From Frankiales bacterium (GTDB lineage: Bacteria; Actinomycetota; Actinomycetes; Mycobacteriales; Jatrophihabitantaceae): a stretch of 6,822 bases of DNA. Positions 1 through 5,813 of this stretch are shown piece after piece; the first letter of the stretch is position 1; each line of letters opens with the position of its first letter. The translations under genes and the position numbers were made by a program. The notes under the pieces are model-generated. The model did no database searches and had not been told where the DNA came from. It was given only the letters and a program-made list of their open reading frames with translations. Location of the stretch: positions 1-6,822 of the forward strand of contig JAOPUY010000257.1 in assembly GCA_025963265.1 (NCBI GenBank), written 5' to 3'.

Positions 1-165
1 GACGGCGTTCGGCTGGTGCTGAGCAGCCAGCCGTGGTCGCTTCCGGCGGCCGGCGCCGCAGCGCAACGTCGTTGGCTGGCCACCGACTCGGCGCGCTCGG
101 CCAACCCGTTCGCCGACCGACGAAGGCTTCCGATGTCGCATCAGCCAGTCCGCGCTCGCGGGTAG
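1..165 (+). CDS. C-terminal end of an unrecognised protein (5' part outside window)
   Basis: Frame 1 is open from the first base to a TAG at 163-165, giving the last 54 residues of a protein that begins outside the window. Third positions are mostly G or C, as in the real genes here, and the frame fits this bias better than the other two plus-strand frames. The visible tail starts DGVRLVLSSQPWSLP and becomes rich in Ala and Arg. I recognise no domain or motif, so no function is offered. The RAM-domain gene begins 56 nt after its stop on the same strand, so a shared transcript is possible. A chance open frame cannot be excluded at this length. Confidence 0.45.
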   Translation, partial: DGVRLVLSSQPWSLPAAGAAAQRRWLATDSARSANPFADRRRLPMSHQPVRARG

Positions 166-170
166 CCGGC

Positions 171-210
171 GGCGCTGAGCGCCATCGGATGCCATGGCGC
201 TCAGCGCCAT
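171..210. promoter_or_regulatory. Tandem palindromes / inverted repeat before the RAM-domain gene (putative operator or hairpin)
   Basis: The left element at 171-183 is GGCGCT-G-AGCGCC. The right element at 194-210 is ATGGCGCT-C-AGCGCCAT, a perfect 8+8 palindrome around one base. As a pair, 171-185 and 194-208 are perfect 15-bp inverted repeats around an 8-nt spacer. The same elements also read as a direct repeat with a 25-bp period (171-191 and 196-216, two mismatches). The right palindrome ends directly before AGGA (211-214), and the GTG start is at 222. Such symmetry suits a dimeric DNA-binding protein, or an RNA hairpin that could affect the ribosome site. There is no T-run, so a classical intrinsic terminator for the upstream gene is less likely. 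Function is inferred. Confidence 0.55.
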
Positions 211-221
211 AGGATGACCCG

Positions 222-509
222 GTGATTACCGCCATTGTGATGATCAAGACCGTCGCCAACCGGATCCCGGAGGTCGCGCAGCAGATCGCCGAGCTCGAGG
301 GCGTCAGCGAGGTGTACAGCGTCGCCGGCGACGTGGACCTGATCGCCATCGTCCGAGTGCGCGAGTTCGACCAGATCGCGGAGGTCATCGCGGGCGAGCT
401 GAGCAAGGTCGAGGGCGTGCTGAGCACGGACACCCACATCGCGTTTCGGGCCTACTCCCGCCATGACCTCGACGCCGCGTTCTCGATCGGCTATGCCTCC
501 TCAGACTGA
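222..509 (+). CDS. Stand-alone Lrp/AsnC ligand-binding (RAM) domain protein
   Basis: This 95-residue protein is a single alpha/beta RAM domain of the type found at the C terminus of Lrp/AsnC regulators. Family features are the GVSEVYSVAGDVDL segment (about 27-40), with the conserved Gly-Asp turn at 36-37, and the second strand around EGVLSTDTHIAF (64-75). Full-length Lrp proteins are about 150 residues with an N-terminal helix-turn-helix; none is present, and the upstream DNA holds palindromes rather than a missing domain. By family knowledge RAM domains bind amino acids or similar small molecules and form dimers or larger rings; stand-alone forms may act as sensors or partners of other regulators. 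The start is GTG at 222, with AGGA at 211-214 seven nt upstream. The same bases form TAGGAT (210-215), a possible -10 six nt before the GTG. A DUF4166-like gene follows after a 57-nt gap. The ligand is unknown. Confidence 0.85.
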   Translation: MITAIVMIKTVANRIPEVAQQIAELEGVSEVYSVAGDVDLIAIVRVREFDQIAEVIAGELSKVEGVLSTDTHIAFRAYSRHDLDAAFSIGYASSD

Positions 510-566
510 ACAGGCTTGCTCAGCCCGGACAGCGGCCCCGAAACCCAATCGGCGGATGATTGCGCC

Positions 567-1244
567 GTGACGTCGATCTTTGAGCGCGCTCTGGGCCAGG
601 ACTACGCCCGTCTGCACCCGGCCCTGCAGCGCCGGCTCGCACTGTCGTCCGAGCAGGATCTGGCCCAGGTCGGCAACGGGGTGATGACCAACATGGCGCG
701 CGGGCGGCTAGCCGCGCTACCGGTGCTCGCGCTAGGGCGAGCGCGCCGACTCGAGTTGCCCGGAGCCGGCACGGACGTGCGCTTCGAGCTAGCCAACTAC
801 TCCTACCTCGACACGCTCGGTCGCGAGACGTTCGCCTACTCGCGGCGTTTCCACGTCGGCTCGAGCGTCAGAAAATTCGACGACACCATGATCTTCAGCG
901 ACCGCCGCCAACGCATCGTGAACTATCTCGGATCGCATCAGGACCTCGCCGCCGAGCTGATCTGCGAGGTGACCGAGACCGGCGGGATTCGGATGCGCGG
1001 CGCCGGTCAGCGGGTCTACGCCGGGCAGTTCCACCTCCGACTGCCGACCCGAGTGGCGGCCGCTGCCGAGGTCGTCGAGACCTGGGACGAGGAGCGCGAC
1101 CGGTTCACCATCTCGGTCGACATCACCTCGGCCGCCGGCCTGCTATTCGGCTACCGCGGCTGGTTCAAGATGACAGAAGTCCCTTGCCTGGTAGGGGCAA
1201 TCCCCGACGGCGTGCGCCCGGACAAGGAGCGCCTCGGCGACTAG
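567..1244 (+). CDS. DUF4166-like protein of unknown function
   Basis: I chose GTG at 567, giving 225 residues, because the protein then begins TSIFERALGQDYARLHPALQRR, a typical start for DUF4166 proteins. A TTG at 516 in the same frame would add 17 residues that look non-conserved, and it lacks a well-placed ribosome site. Support for 567 is only a weak GGA (554-556). Family-like features are the LHPALQRR segment (16-23), a Gly-rich stretch with G36/G38, YSRRFHVG (91-98) and FGYRGWF near the end (194-200). I see no signal peptide or obvious membrane helix. No biochemical activity is established for the family to my knowledge, and I offer none. It follows the RAM gene by 57 nt on the same strand, so co-transcription is plausible. 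Its TAG stop lies within CTAG (1241-1244), just before the 9-bp repeat array and the convergent trpD. Confidence 0.75.
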   Translation: MTSIFERALGQDYARLHPALQRRLALSSEQDLAQVGNGVMTNMARGRLAALPVLALGRARRLELPGAGTDVRFELANYSYLDTLGRETFAYSRRFHVGSSVRKFDDTMIFSDRRQRIVNYLGSHQDLAAELICEVTETGGIRMRGAGQRVYAGQFHLRLPTRVAAAAEVVETWDEERDRFTISVDITSAAGLLFGYRGWFKMTEVPCLVGAIPDGVRPDKERLGD

Positions 1245-1253
1245 CGCCCGACC

Positions 1254-1343
1254 CAAGCCGTCCAAGCCGTCCAAGCCGTCCAAGCCGTCCAAGCCGTCCA
1301 AGCCGACCAAGCCATCCAAGCCGTCCAAGCCGACCAAGCCGTC
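1254..1343. repeat. 9-bp tandem repeat array, 10 units, between convergent genes
   Basis: There are ten contiguous 9-bp units with plus-strand consensus CAAGCCGTC. Units 1-5 (1254-1298), 8 (1317-1325) and 10 (1335-1343) are identical. Units 6 (1299) and 9 (1326) read CAAGCCGAC, and unit 7 (1308) reads CAAGCCATC. The array starts nine nt after the DUF4166 stop, and its last base is the first base of the trpD stop triplet (plus-strand CTA at 1343-1345), so it fills the convergent gap. The plus-strand RNA is richer in C than G. Since 9 is divisible by three, changes in copy number keep any reading frame. The near-identity of units suggests recent slippage growth. A spacer or transcription-end role is possible but inferred. 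Confidence 0.97.
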
Positions 1344-1356
1344 TACGCCGGTTTGG
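1334..1356 (+). terminator. Possible hairpin at the end of the 9-bp array (weak terminator candidate)
   Basis: CCAAGCCG at 1334-1341 can pair with CGGTTTGG at 1349-1356 around a 7-nt loop. In plus-strand RNA this makes an 8-bp stem with one G-U pair. On the minus strand the matching position is an A-C mismatch, and the trpD stop codon lies in the loop. There is no U-tract after the stem, so a classical intrinsic terminator is not shown. Because the left arm comes from the repeat unit, several upstream units could also supply it. It would act mainly on transcripts from the DUF4166 gene, if at all. Confidence 0.25.
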
Positions 1357-2443
1357 GCGCGGCCAATTGCTGACTCAGGTTGGCCCACGCCTCGAGCACG
1401 GCCGCCGCGGCCCCCGAGTCGACGGACTGTTCGGCCAGCGGCAGCCCGTGCTGGATCGCCTGCCGGGCCGAGTCGAGCTCGTCGTCAAACGCCGCGATCG
1501 CCGCGGCCGCGTTCAGCAACACGGCGTCCCGGATCGGCCCCGGCTGCCCGCCGAGCACCTGCCTAAACACCTCGGCGTTGAACTGCGGGTCCCCGCCCCG
1601 CAACGCCGCGGCTGGAGCGGGCGTGAGGCCGACCGAGGCCAACTCGAACCGGTCGGCGCGAACCTGACCCGCTCGCACCAGCCAGACGAGAGAATCGGCG
1701 GTGACGGTCAACTCGTCCAGGCCGTCCTCCCCGCGAAAGACCAGCGCGCTGTCGCCGCGGGCGGCCAGCACCTCGGCCATCACCGGAGCCATCGCCAGAT
1801 CCGCGCAGCCGACGGCGGCCGCCGCGGGCCGGCCGGGGTTGGTCAAGGGACCCAGCAGGTTGAAGGCCGTGGGCACCCCGATCTCGCGTCGCGGCGGCCC
1901 GGCGAAGCGCATGCCCGGGTGGAACACCGGGGCGAAGCAGAAGCCAATGCCGACCTCGGCCAGCGTCTGCGCCACGCCCTTCGGACCGAGGTCGATCGCC
2001 ACGCCGAGTTGCTCCAAGACGTCGGCCGAGCCGCACAGCGAAGACGCGCTGCGGTTTCCGTGCTTGAGCAGCGGCCGGCCGGAGCCAGCGACCACCAGCG
2101 CGGCCATCGTCGTGATGTTCACGGTGTGCGCTCCGTCGCCGCCCGTCCCCACCAGGTCCACCGCGCGGCCGGCGGTCTGGACTGGCGTGGCCCGATCGAG
2201 CATCGTCGCGACCATGCCGGCCAGTTCGGCCGCGGTCTCCCCCTTAGCCCGCAGCAGCACGGCGAAGGAGGCCAGTTGGGCCGGGCTGGCGTCGCCGGCC
2301 ATGATCTCGCTCATCGCCCAGGCGGTCTGGGCCGAGCTCAGCGAGCGGCCGCTCATCAACTCGGCCAGCAGGGTGGGCCACTGCGGCGGGTCAGCGGCCC
2401 GCGTCAGTTGGGCGGCGCGGTCACCGGCGCCGTGATCAGGCAC
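1343..2443 (-). CDS. trpD: Anthranilate phosphoribosyltransferase
   Basis: TrpD transfers the phosphoribosyl group of PRPP to anthranilate, an early step of tryptophan synthesis in the cytoplasm. The 366-residue product has the full family signature: the PRPP loop GTGGDG at 99-104, NITT at 109-112, KHGNRS at 127-132 followed by CGSADVLE at 137-144, the Arg-containing anthranilate region [12 protein letters not shown] (178-189), NLLGPLTNP (195-203) and the metal-binding acidic pair D243-E244 in GLDELT. The N-terminal helical domain ([16 protein letters not shown], from about 21) is intact. The start is GTG at 2443-2441, 12 nt after the receiver gene's stop; the first 20 residues are poorly conserved in type and the ribosome site is weak (GAGCGG about eight nt upstream), so the exact start is less sure. 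The stop overlaps the last 9-bp repeat unit by one base. No other trp genes are in the window, so this is a detached trpD, as in Mycobacterium next to ctaE. Confidence 0.97.
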   Translation of the reverse strand: MPDHGAGDRAAQLTRAADPPQWPTLLAELMSGRSLSSAQTAWAMSEIMAGDASPAQLASFAVLLRAKGETAAELAGMVATMLDRATPVQTAGRAVDLVGTGGDGAHTVNITTMAALVVAGSGRPLLKHGNRSASSLCGSADVLEQLGVAIDLGPKGVAQTLAEVGIGFCFAPVFHPGMRFAGPPRREIGVPTAFNLLGPLTNPGRPAAAAVGCADLAMAPVMAEVLAARGDSALVFRGEDGLDELTVTADSLVWLVRAGQVRADRFELASVGLTPAPAAALRGGDPQFNAEVFRQVLGGQPGPIRDAVLLNAAAAIAAFDDELDSARQAIQHGLPLAEQSVDSGAAAAVLEAWANLSQQLAAPKPA

Positions 2444-2455
2444 GCGGCCAGCCGC

Positions 2456-2884
2456 TCAGCGGATGACCGGGATGGCCGCCACGTGGGCGCGCAGCACCTT
2501 GGCGACGGTGGCCGAGACCGCGACCGGGTCGATGGGACGCAGGATGACCTCATCGGCCTGCGACCAGGCCGCCAGCCAGCGGTCGACCTCGCGGAGCAAG
2601 ATGACGATGATCGGCGGGCAGTCGGTGATCTCGTTCTTGAACTGCCGGGCTAGGCCGACGCCGCCGGTCGGCTGGGCATCGCCGTCCAGAATCGCCAGGT
2701 CGACGTCGCCGGAGTCCAATTGGTCTTTCACCTGGCTGTAGTTGGCGCACTCGACCCAGTCGATGCGGCCCAGGTCGCTGGCCGCGCGCCGGCCGACGGC
2801 TGACCGCACGGCGGCTCGCACCTCGTCATGCTGGCTGTACACCAGGACGGTGAGGTTCACTGCGCTGGAGGCGGTACCACTCAT
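2456..2884 (-). CDS. Degenerate response-regulator receiver-domain protein
   Basis: This 142-residue protein is a single receiver-like alpha/beta domain with no DNA-binding output domain. A hydrophobic first strand (LTVLVY, 11-16), the strand VDLAILDGD (61-69) with D67 at the usual phosphorylated aspartate, the strand PIIVILL (91-97) and LRPIDP (115-120) line up with the CheY fold. Key residues are missing. The acidic pair after strand 1 is replaced by Y16-S17, the switch Thr/Ser by L96, and the invariant Lys before Pro by R116. Normal Mg-dependent phosphorylation is therefore doubtful, and the protein may act as a pseudo-receiver by protein contacts. ATG at 2884 is preceded by purine-rich AGAAG; AGAAGGA lies farther up at about 12 nt. 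It is followed by trpD after 12 nt, so the two probably form an operon divergent from ctaE. An 11-bp-period repeat sits directly upstream. Confidence 0.8.
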   Translation of the reverse strand: MSGTASSAVNLTVLVYSQHDEVRAAVRSAVGRRAASDLGRIDWVECANYSQVKDQLDSGDVDLAILDGDAQPTGGVGLARQFKNEITDCPPIIVILLREVDRWLAAWSQADEVILRPIDPVAVSATVAKVLRAHVAAIPVIR

Positions 2885-2888
2885 CGGC

Positions 2889-2932
2889 TTCTGACATCCT
2901 TCTGACGGACTTCGGGCGGACTTCGGACGGAC
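2889..2932. repeat. 11-bp-period direct repeat upstream of the receiver gene (candidate regulator site)
   Basis: On the plus strand, four 11-nt units begin at 2889, 2900, 2911 and 2922: TTCTGACATCC, TTCTGACGGAC, TTCGGGCGGAC and TTCGGACGGAC. A decayed fifth follows at 2933. Within this, GGACTTC/T occurs at 2907, 2918 and 2929, so a 7-bp core recurs with 4-bp spacers. The array lies 5 to 48 nt upstream of the receiver ATG. Eleven base pairs is about one helical turn, the spacing used by OmpR/PhoB-type regulators such as PhoP in Actinobacteria. The base sequence does not match the PhoP consensus I know, so the binding protein is unknown. It could also be a slippage-derived repeat in the leader RNA. 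Confidence 0.6.
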
Positions 2933-3101
2933 TTTCTGGGCACCGCGGAATCGGCCCGCTCATCGTATCGGCAGCCCTCAGGACGGGGCCAGGCACGGGC
3001 GGTGGCCGCCCAGGAAACCCTGGCCGGCTCTCACCCAAGGCGCAGCCATTGCCCAGCGACGCGCGGTAAGGGGCCCCCGCGCCAGCCAACGGTTGTCCAT
3101 G

Positions 3102-3117
3102 ACGCAATAATGCGTTG
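3102..3117 (+). promoter_or_regulatory. Candidate ctaE -10 element for a leaderless transcript, within a small inverted repeat
   Basis: AATAAT at 3106-3111 is an AT-rich island in very GC-rich DNA and differs from TATAAT only at the first base. It ends six nt before the GTG at 3118, so transcription would start at about the start codon. No Shine-Dalgarno-like purine run lies before that GTG, which agrees with a leaderless mRNA, a common class in Actinobacteria. The element sits in ACGCA-ATAA-TGCGT (3102-3115), a perfect 5-bp inverted repeat. No convincing -35 is seen at 17-18 bp. Confidence 0.4.
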
Positions 3118-3768
3118 GTGACCTCGACTGCACAGGCTGCTCCCGCGGAGCGCTTCCCCTCGTCCAGGGTTCATTCCCTGACGCGACCGAACCTGGTCAG
3201 CGTCGGAACGATCATCTGGTTGTCCAGCGAACTGATGTTCTTCGCCGGCCTGTTCGCCATGTACTTCACGGTGCGCGCCAACAACCTCAATCACTGGCCG
3301 GTCACCCACCTCAACGTTTGGTACGCGACTCCGTTCACCATCCTGCTCGTGCTGTCCTCAGTGACTTGCCAGCTCGGCGTCTTCGACGCGGAGAAAGGCA
3401 ACGTCTACGGCCTGCGCCGCTGGTTCGCGATCACGTTCGTGATGGGTTTGATCTTCGTGCTCGGCCAGGCGAATGAGTACCGGATGAACGTCAACGAGTA
3501 TCACCACTCGGCGATCGTCAACGGCGTGCACGAGGCCGGCATGACCCTGTCCTCCAGCGGCTATGGGTCGGTCTTCTACCTGACCACGGGCTTCCACGGA
3601 CTGCACGTCATCGCCGGCTTGCTGGCCTTCCTCTTCTACCTCGCGCGCACGGCGGTGGGTCGATTCACCCCGGCCCAAGCCACCGCCGCCATCGTGGTCT
3701 CCTATTACTGGCATTTCGTCGACATCGTGTGGATCGGGCTGTTCGCGACGATCTACCTCATTCAATAA
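3118..3768 (+). CDS. ctaE: Cytochrome c oxidase (aa3) subunit III
   Basis: CtaE is the membrane subunit III of the aa3 terminal oxidase, which supports the catalytic subunit I. The 216-residue protein closely follows mycobacterial Cta[21 protein letters not shown] (16-35), [11 protein letters not shown] (36-46), FHGLHV with H160/H163 and [15 protein letters not shown] (195-209). Five membrane helices are visible at about 30-52, 69-89, 102-121, 151-175 and 190-214, the short form of COX3 that lacks the first two helices. The loop between helices 3 and 4 (about 122-149) is His- and Asn-rich and seems about a dozen residues longer than the mycobacterial protein as I recall it. I prefer GTG at 3118 because the product then begins VTS, like mycobacterial MTS; TTG at 3115 is one codon earlier. 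qcrC follows after 63 nt. Catalytic subunits I and II are not in the window. Confidence 0.97.
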   Translation: MTSTAQAAPAERFPSSRVHSLTRPNLVSVGTIIWLSSELMFFAGLFAMYFTVRANNLNHWPVTHLNVWYATPFTILLVLSSVTCQLGVFDAEKGNVYGLRRWFAITFVMGLIFVLGQANEYRMNVNEYHHSAIVNGVHEAGMTLSSSGYGSVFYLTTGFHGLHVIAGLLAFLFYLARTAVGRFTPAQATAAIVVSYYWHFVDIVWIGLFATIYLIQ

Positions 3769-3831
3769 ACCTGTGCACCCAGCCGCAGTTCCACCCGCAT
3801 AAATAGAGTGGCGATCAGGGAAAGGATGTCC

Positions 3832-4731
3832 ATGACCGACGACAACGTCGACGCGGACAGCGGCCTCGGCTTCGAGCCAGCCGTGAACAGCGGTTACGAG
3901 CCATTGGCCGCAGCTCGATCCACCGCGTCATCGAGTGGCGCCGGACGCCTCGCGGCCCGCCGCCGGGGCCTCCGCCGCAAGCTCACCAGCGCCGCCGTCA
4001 TCCTCGGCGCGTTGGTGGCCGTCGGCGGCGGTTACGCGTTGCTGGCGCCCTCATCCGGCGCCGCTGACACCGCGGTGAGCGCGGCGAACGTCGAGCAAGG
4101 CCGGCAGCTGTTCGAGACCAGCTGCATCACCTGCCACGGCGCCAACCTGCAGGGCGTCACCGGACGCGGGCCCAGCCTCATCGGCGTGGGCTCGGCGGCG
4201 GTGTACTTCCAGGTCAGCACCGGGCGCATGCCATTGACGATGCAGGGCGCTGAGGCCGAGCGTAAGCCCGCCGTGTTCACCGAGGACCAGACCCAGTGGA
4301 TCGGCGCCTACGTTCAGTCACTCGGCGGCGGCCCACAGGTCCCGACCGGCGACCTGCGGGGCTCCAGCTCCAACATCTCAGCCGGCGGCGAGCTCTTCCG
4401 GCTCAACTGCGCCTCCTGCCACAACTTCGCCGGCAAGGGAGCCCCGCTGTCGGCCGGCAAGGTCGCGCCAAGCCTGAACCAGGCGACCGACTCGCAGATT
4501 TACGCCGCGATGCTGTCGGGGCCGGAGAACATGCCGGTCTTCTCGGACAACCAGATCACGCCGGATCAGAAGATGGCGATCATCAACTACATCCAGAACC
4601 TCAAAGCGTCCAAGGACCCGGGAGGCGCCGGTCTGGACCGCATCGGCCCCGTGTCGGAGGGTCTGCTGATCTGGACCGTCGGGCTGGGCGTGCTGATGGT
4701 GGCAATTCTCTGGATCGGACGTAAATCGTGA
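3832..4731 (+). CDS. qcrC: Cytochrome bcc complex diheme cytochrome c subunit
   Basis: QcrC passes electrons from the Rieske centre to the aa3 oxidase in the bcc:aa3 supercomplex; its two hemes stand in for a separate cytochrome c. The product has 299 residues. An Arg-rich cytoplasmic segment (39-50) precedes helix 53-71. The first heme site is C98-C101-H102 (CITCH) with a likely Met ligand at M133 in GRMPL. The second is C193-C196-H197 (CASCH) with M234 in ENMPVF. A C-terminal anchor spans about 276-295 and ends in RKS, leaving both heme domains outside the membrane. ATG at 3832 is preceded by AAAGGA (3821-3826) at five nt. ATG at 3826, preceded by AGGG (3817-3820), and GTG at 3808 are in-frame alternatives adding two and eight residues. 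TAGAGT (3804-3809) is a weak -10-like match, so a private promoter is possible. The stop overlaps the qcrA start by 4 nt. Confidence 0.97.
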   Translation: MTDDNVDADSGLGFEPAVNSGYEPLAAARSTASSSGAGRLAARRRGLRRKLTSAAVILGALVAVGGGYALLAPSSGAADTAVSAANVEQGRQLFETSCITCHGANLQGVTGRGPSLIGVGSAAVYFQVSTGRMPLTMQGAEAERKPAVFTEDQTQWIGAYVQSLGGGPQVPTGDLRGSSSNISAGGELFRLNCASCHNFAGKGAPLSAGKVAPSLNQATDSQIYAAMLSGPENMPVFSDNQITPDQKMAIINYIQNLKASKDPGGAGLDRIGPVSEGLLIWTVGLGVLMVAILWIGRKS

Positions 4732-5813
4732 GCATCGACAGCCCGCACGAAGTCGGCGCCGCCCCGGGAGTTCCCAGCAACGAGGAACTGGCCGCGATGA
4801 GCGCGGAAGAGGCCATGATCGTCGGCGCCGAGATCGAGGGCGTCCACATCGTCCATCGGCGCGAGCGCTACCCGATCGCCGGCACGATGGCGGAGAAGCG
4901 CGCGGAGCGCACCATCGCCGGCATCTTCCTGCTCGGTTTTCTGGCCGCGGTCGGCTTCATCGTCGTCTTCTGCGGAGCGGTGCCCTTCGAGTGGCACCTG
5001 CCCGGCGAGGGCAACCAGGACTTCCAGTACTTCACGCCGCTGCTGGGCGCTTTGCTCGGCCTGGCGCTGGCCTGTGTCGGCATCGGCGTGGTCCTGTGGG
5101 CCAAGTGGCTGATGCCCGAGGAAGAAGTCGTCCAGGAGCGGCACGACGGGCCCTCGCCGGAGTCCGAGCAGATCATGTCGAGCGCGACGCTCATCTCCGG
5201 GTTCAACGACCTCGGCGTGGCGCGGCGCTCGATGCTGAAGACGACGATCGGCCTGGCCGGCGGGGCGCTTGCCCTGACCCCGCTGATCGCCCTCGTCGGC
5301 GCGATGATCAAGAAGCCCAACGAGGGCGCGGGCCAGAGCCTGTTCCACACCCTCTGGGCCGCGAATGTCGCCGTGGTCGATGCCAACGGAACGCGAGTCA
5401 GCCCGGACGACATGCTCCCCGGCAGCATCCAGACCGTGTTCCCGGGCGTTCCCGGCGGCGTCCAGGCGGGTGACTCCCCCACGCTGCTGATCCGGCTGCG
5501 TCCGGGCCAGACCATCAAGGCTCGCAAGGGCCAGGCCGGGTTCCAGTGGGGCGATTTCGTCGCTTTCTCCAAAATCTGCACGCACGCCGGCTGCCCGGCG
5601 TCGCTTTACGAGCAGCAGACCGGTCGGCTGCTGTGCCCGTGCCACCAGTCGCAGTTCAACGTCCTCGAGGACGCGAAGCCGATCTTCGGCCCCGCGACCC
5701 GAAGCTTGCCCAAATTGCCGCTCGGAATCGCGGTTGTCGACGGCAGGCAGTACTTTATTGCCAAGGGCGATTTCCCTGAGGCAATCGGCCCGGCATTCTG
5801 GGAGCGGCCATGA
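4728..5813 (+). CDS. qcrA: Cytochrome bcc complex Rieske iron-sulfur subunit
   Basis: QcrA carries the 2Fe-2S centre that takes the first electron from menaquinol at the Qo site and hands it to QcrC. The 361-residue protein has the actinobacterial form: a cytoplasmic N-terminal region, helices at about 62-82 and 103-127, a cytoplasmic loop, then a twin-arginine motif (ARRSMLK, R166-R167) before helix 3 (172-193) and the external Rieske domain. Cluster ligands are C284 and H286 in CTHAGC and C303 and H306 in CPCHQS; C289 and C305 form the usual disulfide. In Streptomyces the first two helices of this protein use Sec and the third uses Tat, and the RR motif here fits that. GTG at 4728 overlaps the qcrC stop (GTGA), with GGA eight to nine nt upstream. 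Its TGA overlaps the qcrB ATG (ATGA). These overlaps imply translational coupling and balanced subunit supply. Confidence 0.98.
   Translation: MSIDSPHEVGAAPGVPSNEELAAMSAEEAMIVGAEIEGVHIVHRRERYPIAGTMAEKRAERTIAGIFLLGFLAAVGFIVVFCGAVPFEWHLPGEGNQDFQYFTPLLGALLGLALACVGIGVVLWAKWLMPEEEVVQERHDGPSPESEQIMSSATLISGFNDLGVARRSMLKTTIGLAGGALALTPLIALVGAMIKKPNEGAGQSLFHTLWAANVAVVDANGTRVSPDDMLPGSIQTVFPGVPGGVQAGDSPTLLIRLRPGQTIKARKGQAGFQWGDFVAFSKICTHAGCPASLYEQQTGRLLCPCHQSQFNVLEDAKPIFGPATRSLPKLPLGIAVVDGRQYFIAKGDFPEAIGPAFWERP

Larger units (their letters stand above)
2885..3117. promoter_or_regulatory. Divergent control region between the receiver gene and ctaE
   Basis: These 233 bp contain no credible gene. Besides the 11-bp repeat, TACGAT on the minus strand (2967-2962) fits the actinobacterial TANNNT -10 pattern and could drive the receiver-trpD unit with a leader of about 70 nt; no good -35 is visible. 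Two small hairpins lie mid-region: GGGCGG-TGG-CCGCCC (2997-3011) and CCAGG-AAAC-CCTGG (3010-3023), which share two bases and so may exclude each other. The end near ctaE holds the AT-rich element annotated separately. Promoter positions are inferred from sequence only. Confidence 0.4.

Noticed and set aside
516..566. N-terminal extension of the DUF4166 gene from TTG 516
   Set aside because: The added residues are not family-like and the ribosome site is badly spaced. GTG 567 fits the family start.
1254..1343. CRISPR-like array
   Set aside because: Units are 9 bp and directly contiguous, without spacers, and no cas genes are near.
1143..1388. Minus-strand reading of the array as Asp-Gly-Leu repeats
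   Set aside because: A by-product of the 9-bp repeat, overlapping the ends of two better supported genes; no start signal.
1195..1564. Frame 1 reading of the repeat array as a Lys-Pro-Ser/Thr tail, possibly joined to DUF4166 by a +1 frameshift
   Set aside because: It looks like a low-complexity tail, but the frame has no start codon after the TAG at 1192, there is no clear slippery site, and it would run about 220 nt into trpD antisense. The DUF4166 domain appears complete at its own stop.
1184..2653. Long plus-strand open frame of 489 codons across the 9-bp array and trpD region
   Set aside because: It is antisense to the clearly recognisable trpD and receiver genes, its product is very rich in Arg, Gly and Pro with no domain, and it starts inside the DUF4166 gene. 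It is open because of GC-rich codon use on the other strand.
3099..3121. Tiny open frames ATG 3099 (three codons) and ATG 3110 (stop overlapping the ctaE start) as leader peptides
   Set aside because: They are three codons long with no ribosome site. The second falls in the putative -10 region, so it is probably not transcribed.
4587..5645. Long minus-strand open frame of 352 codons opposite qcrC/qcrA
   Set aside because: It lies opposite qcrA, whose Rieske motifs are intact. The minus-strand product is rich in Arg, Asp and Gln without any recognisable motif.
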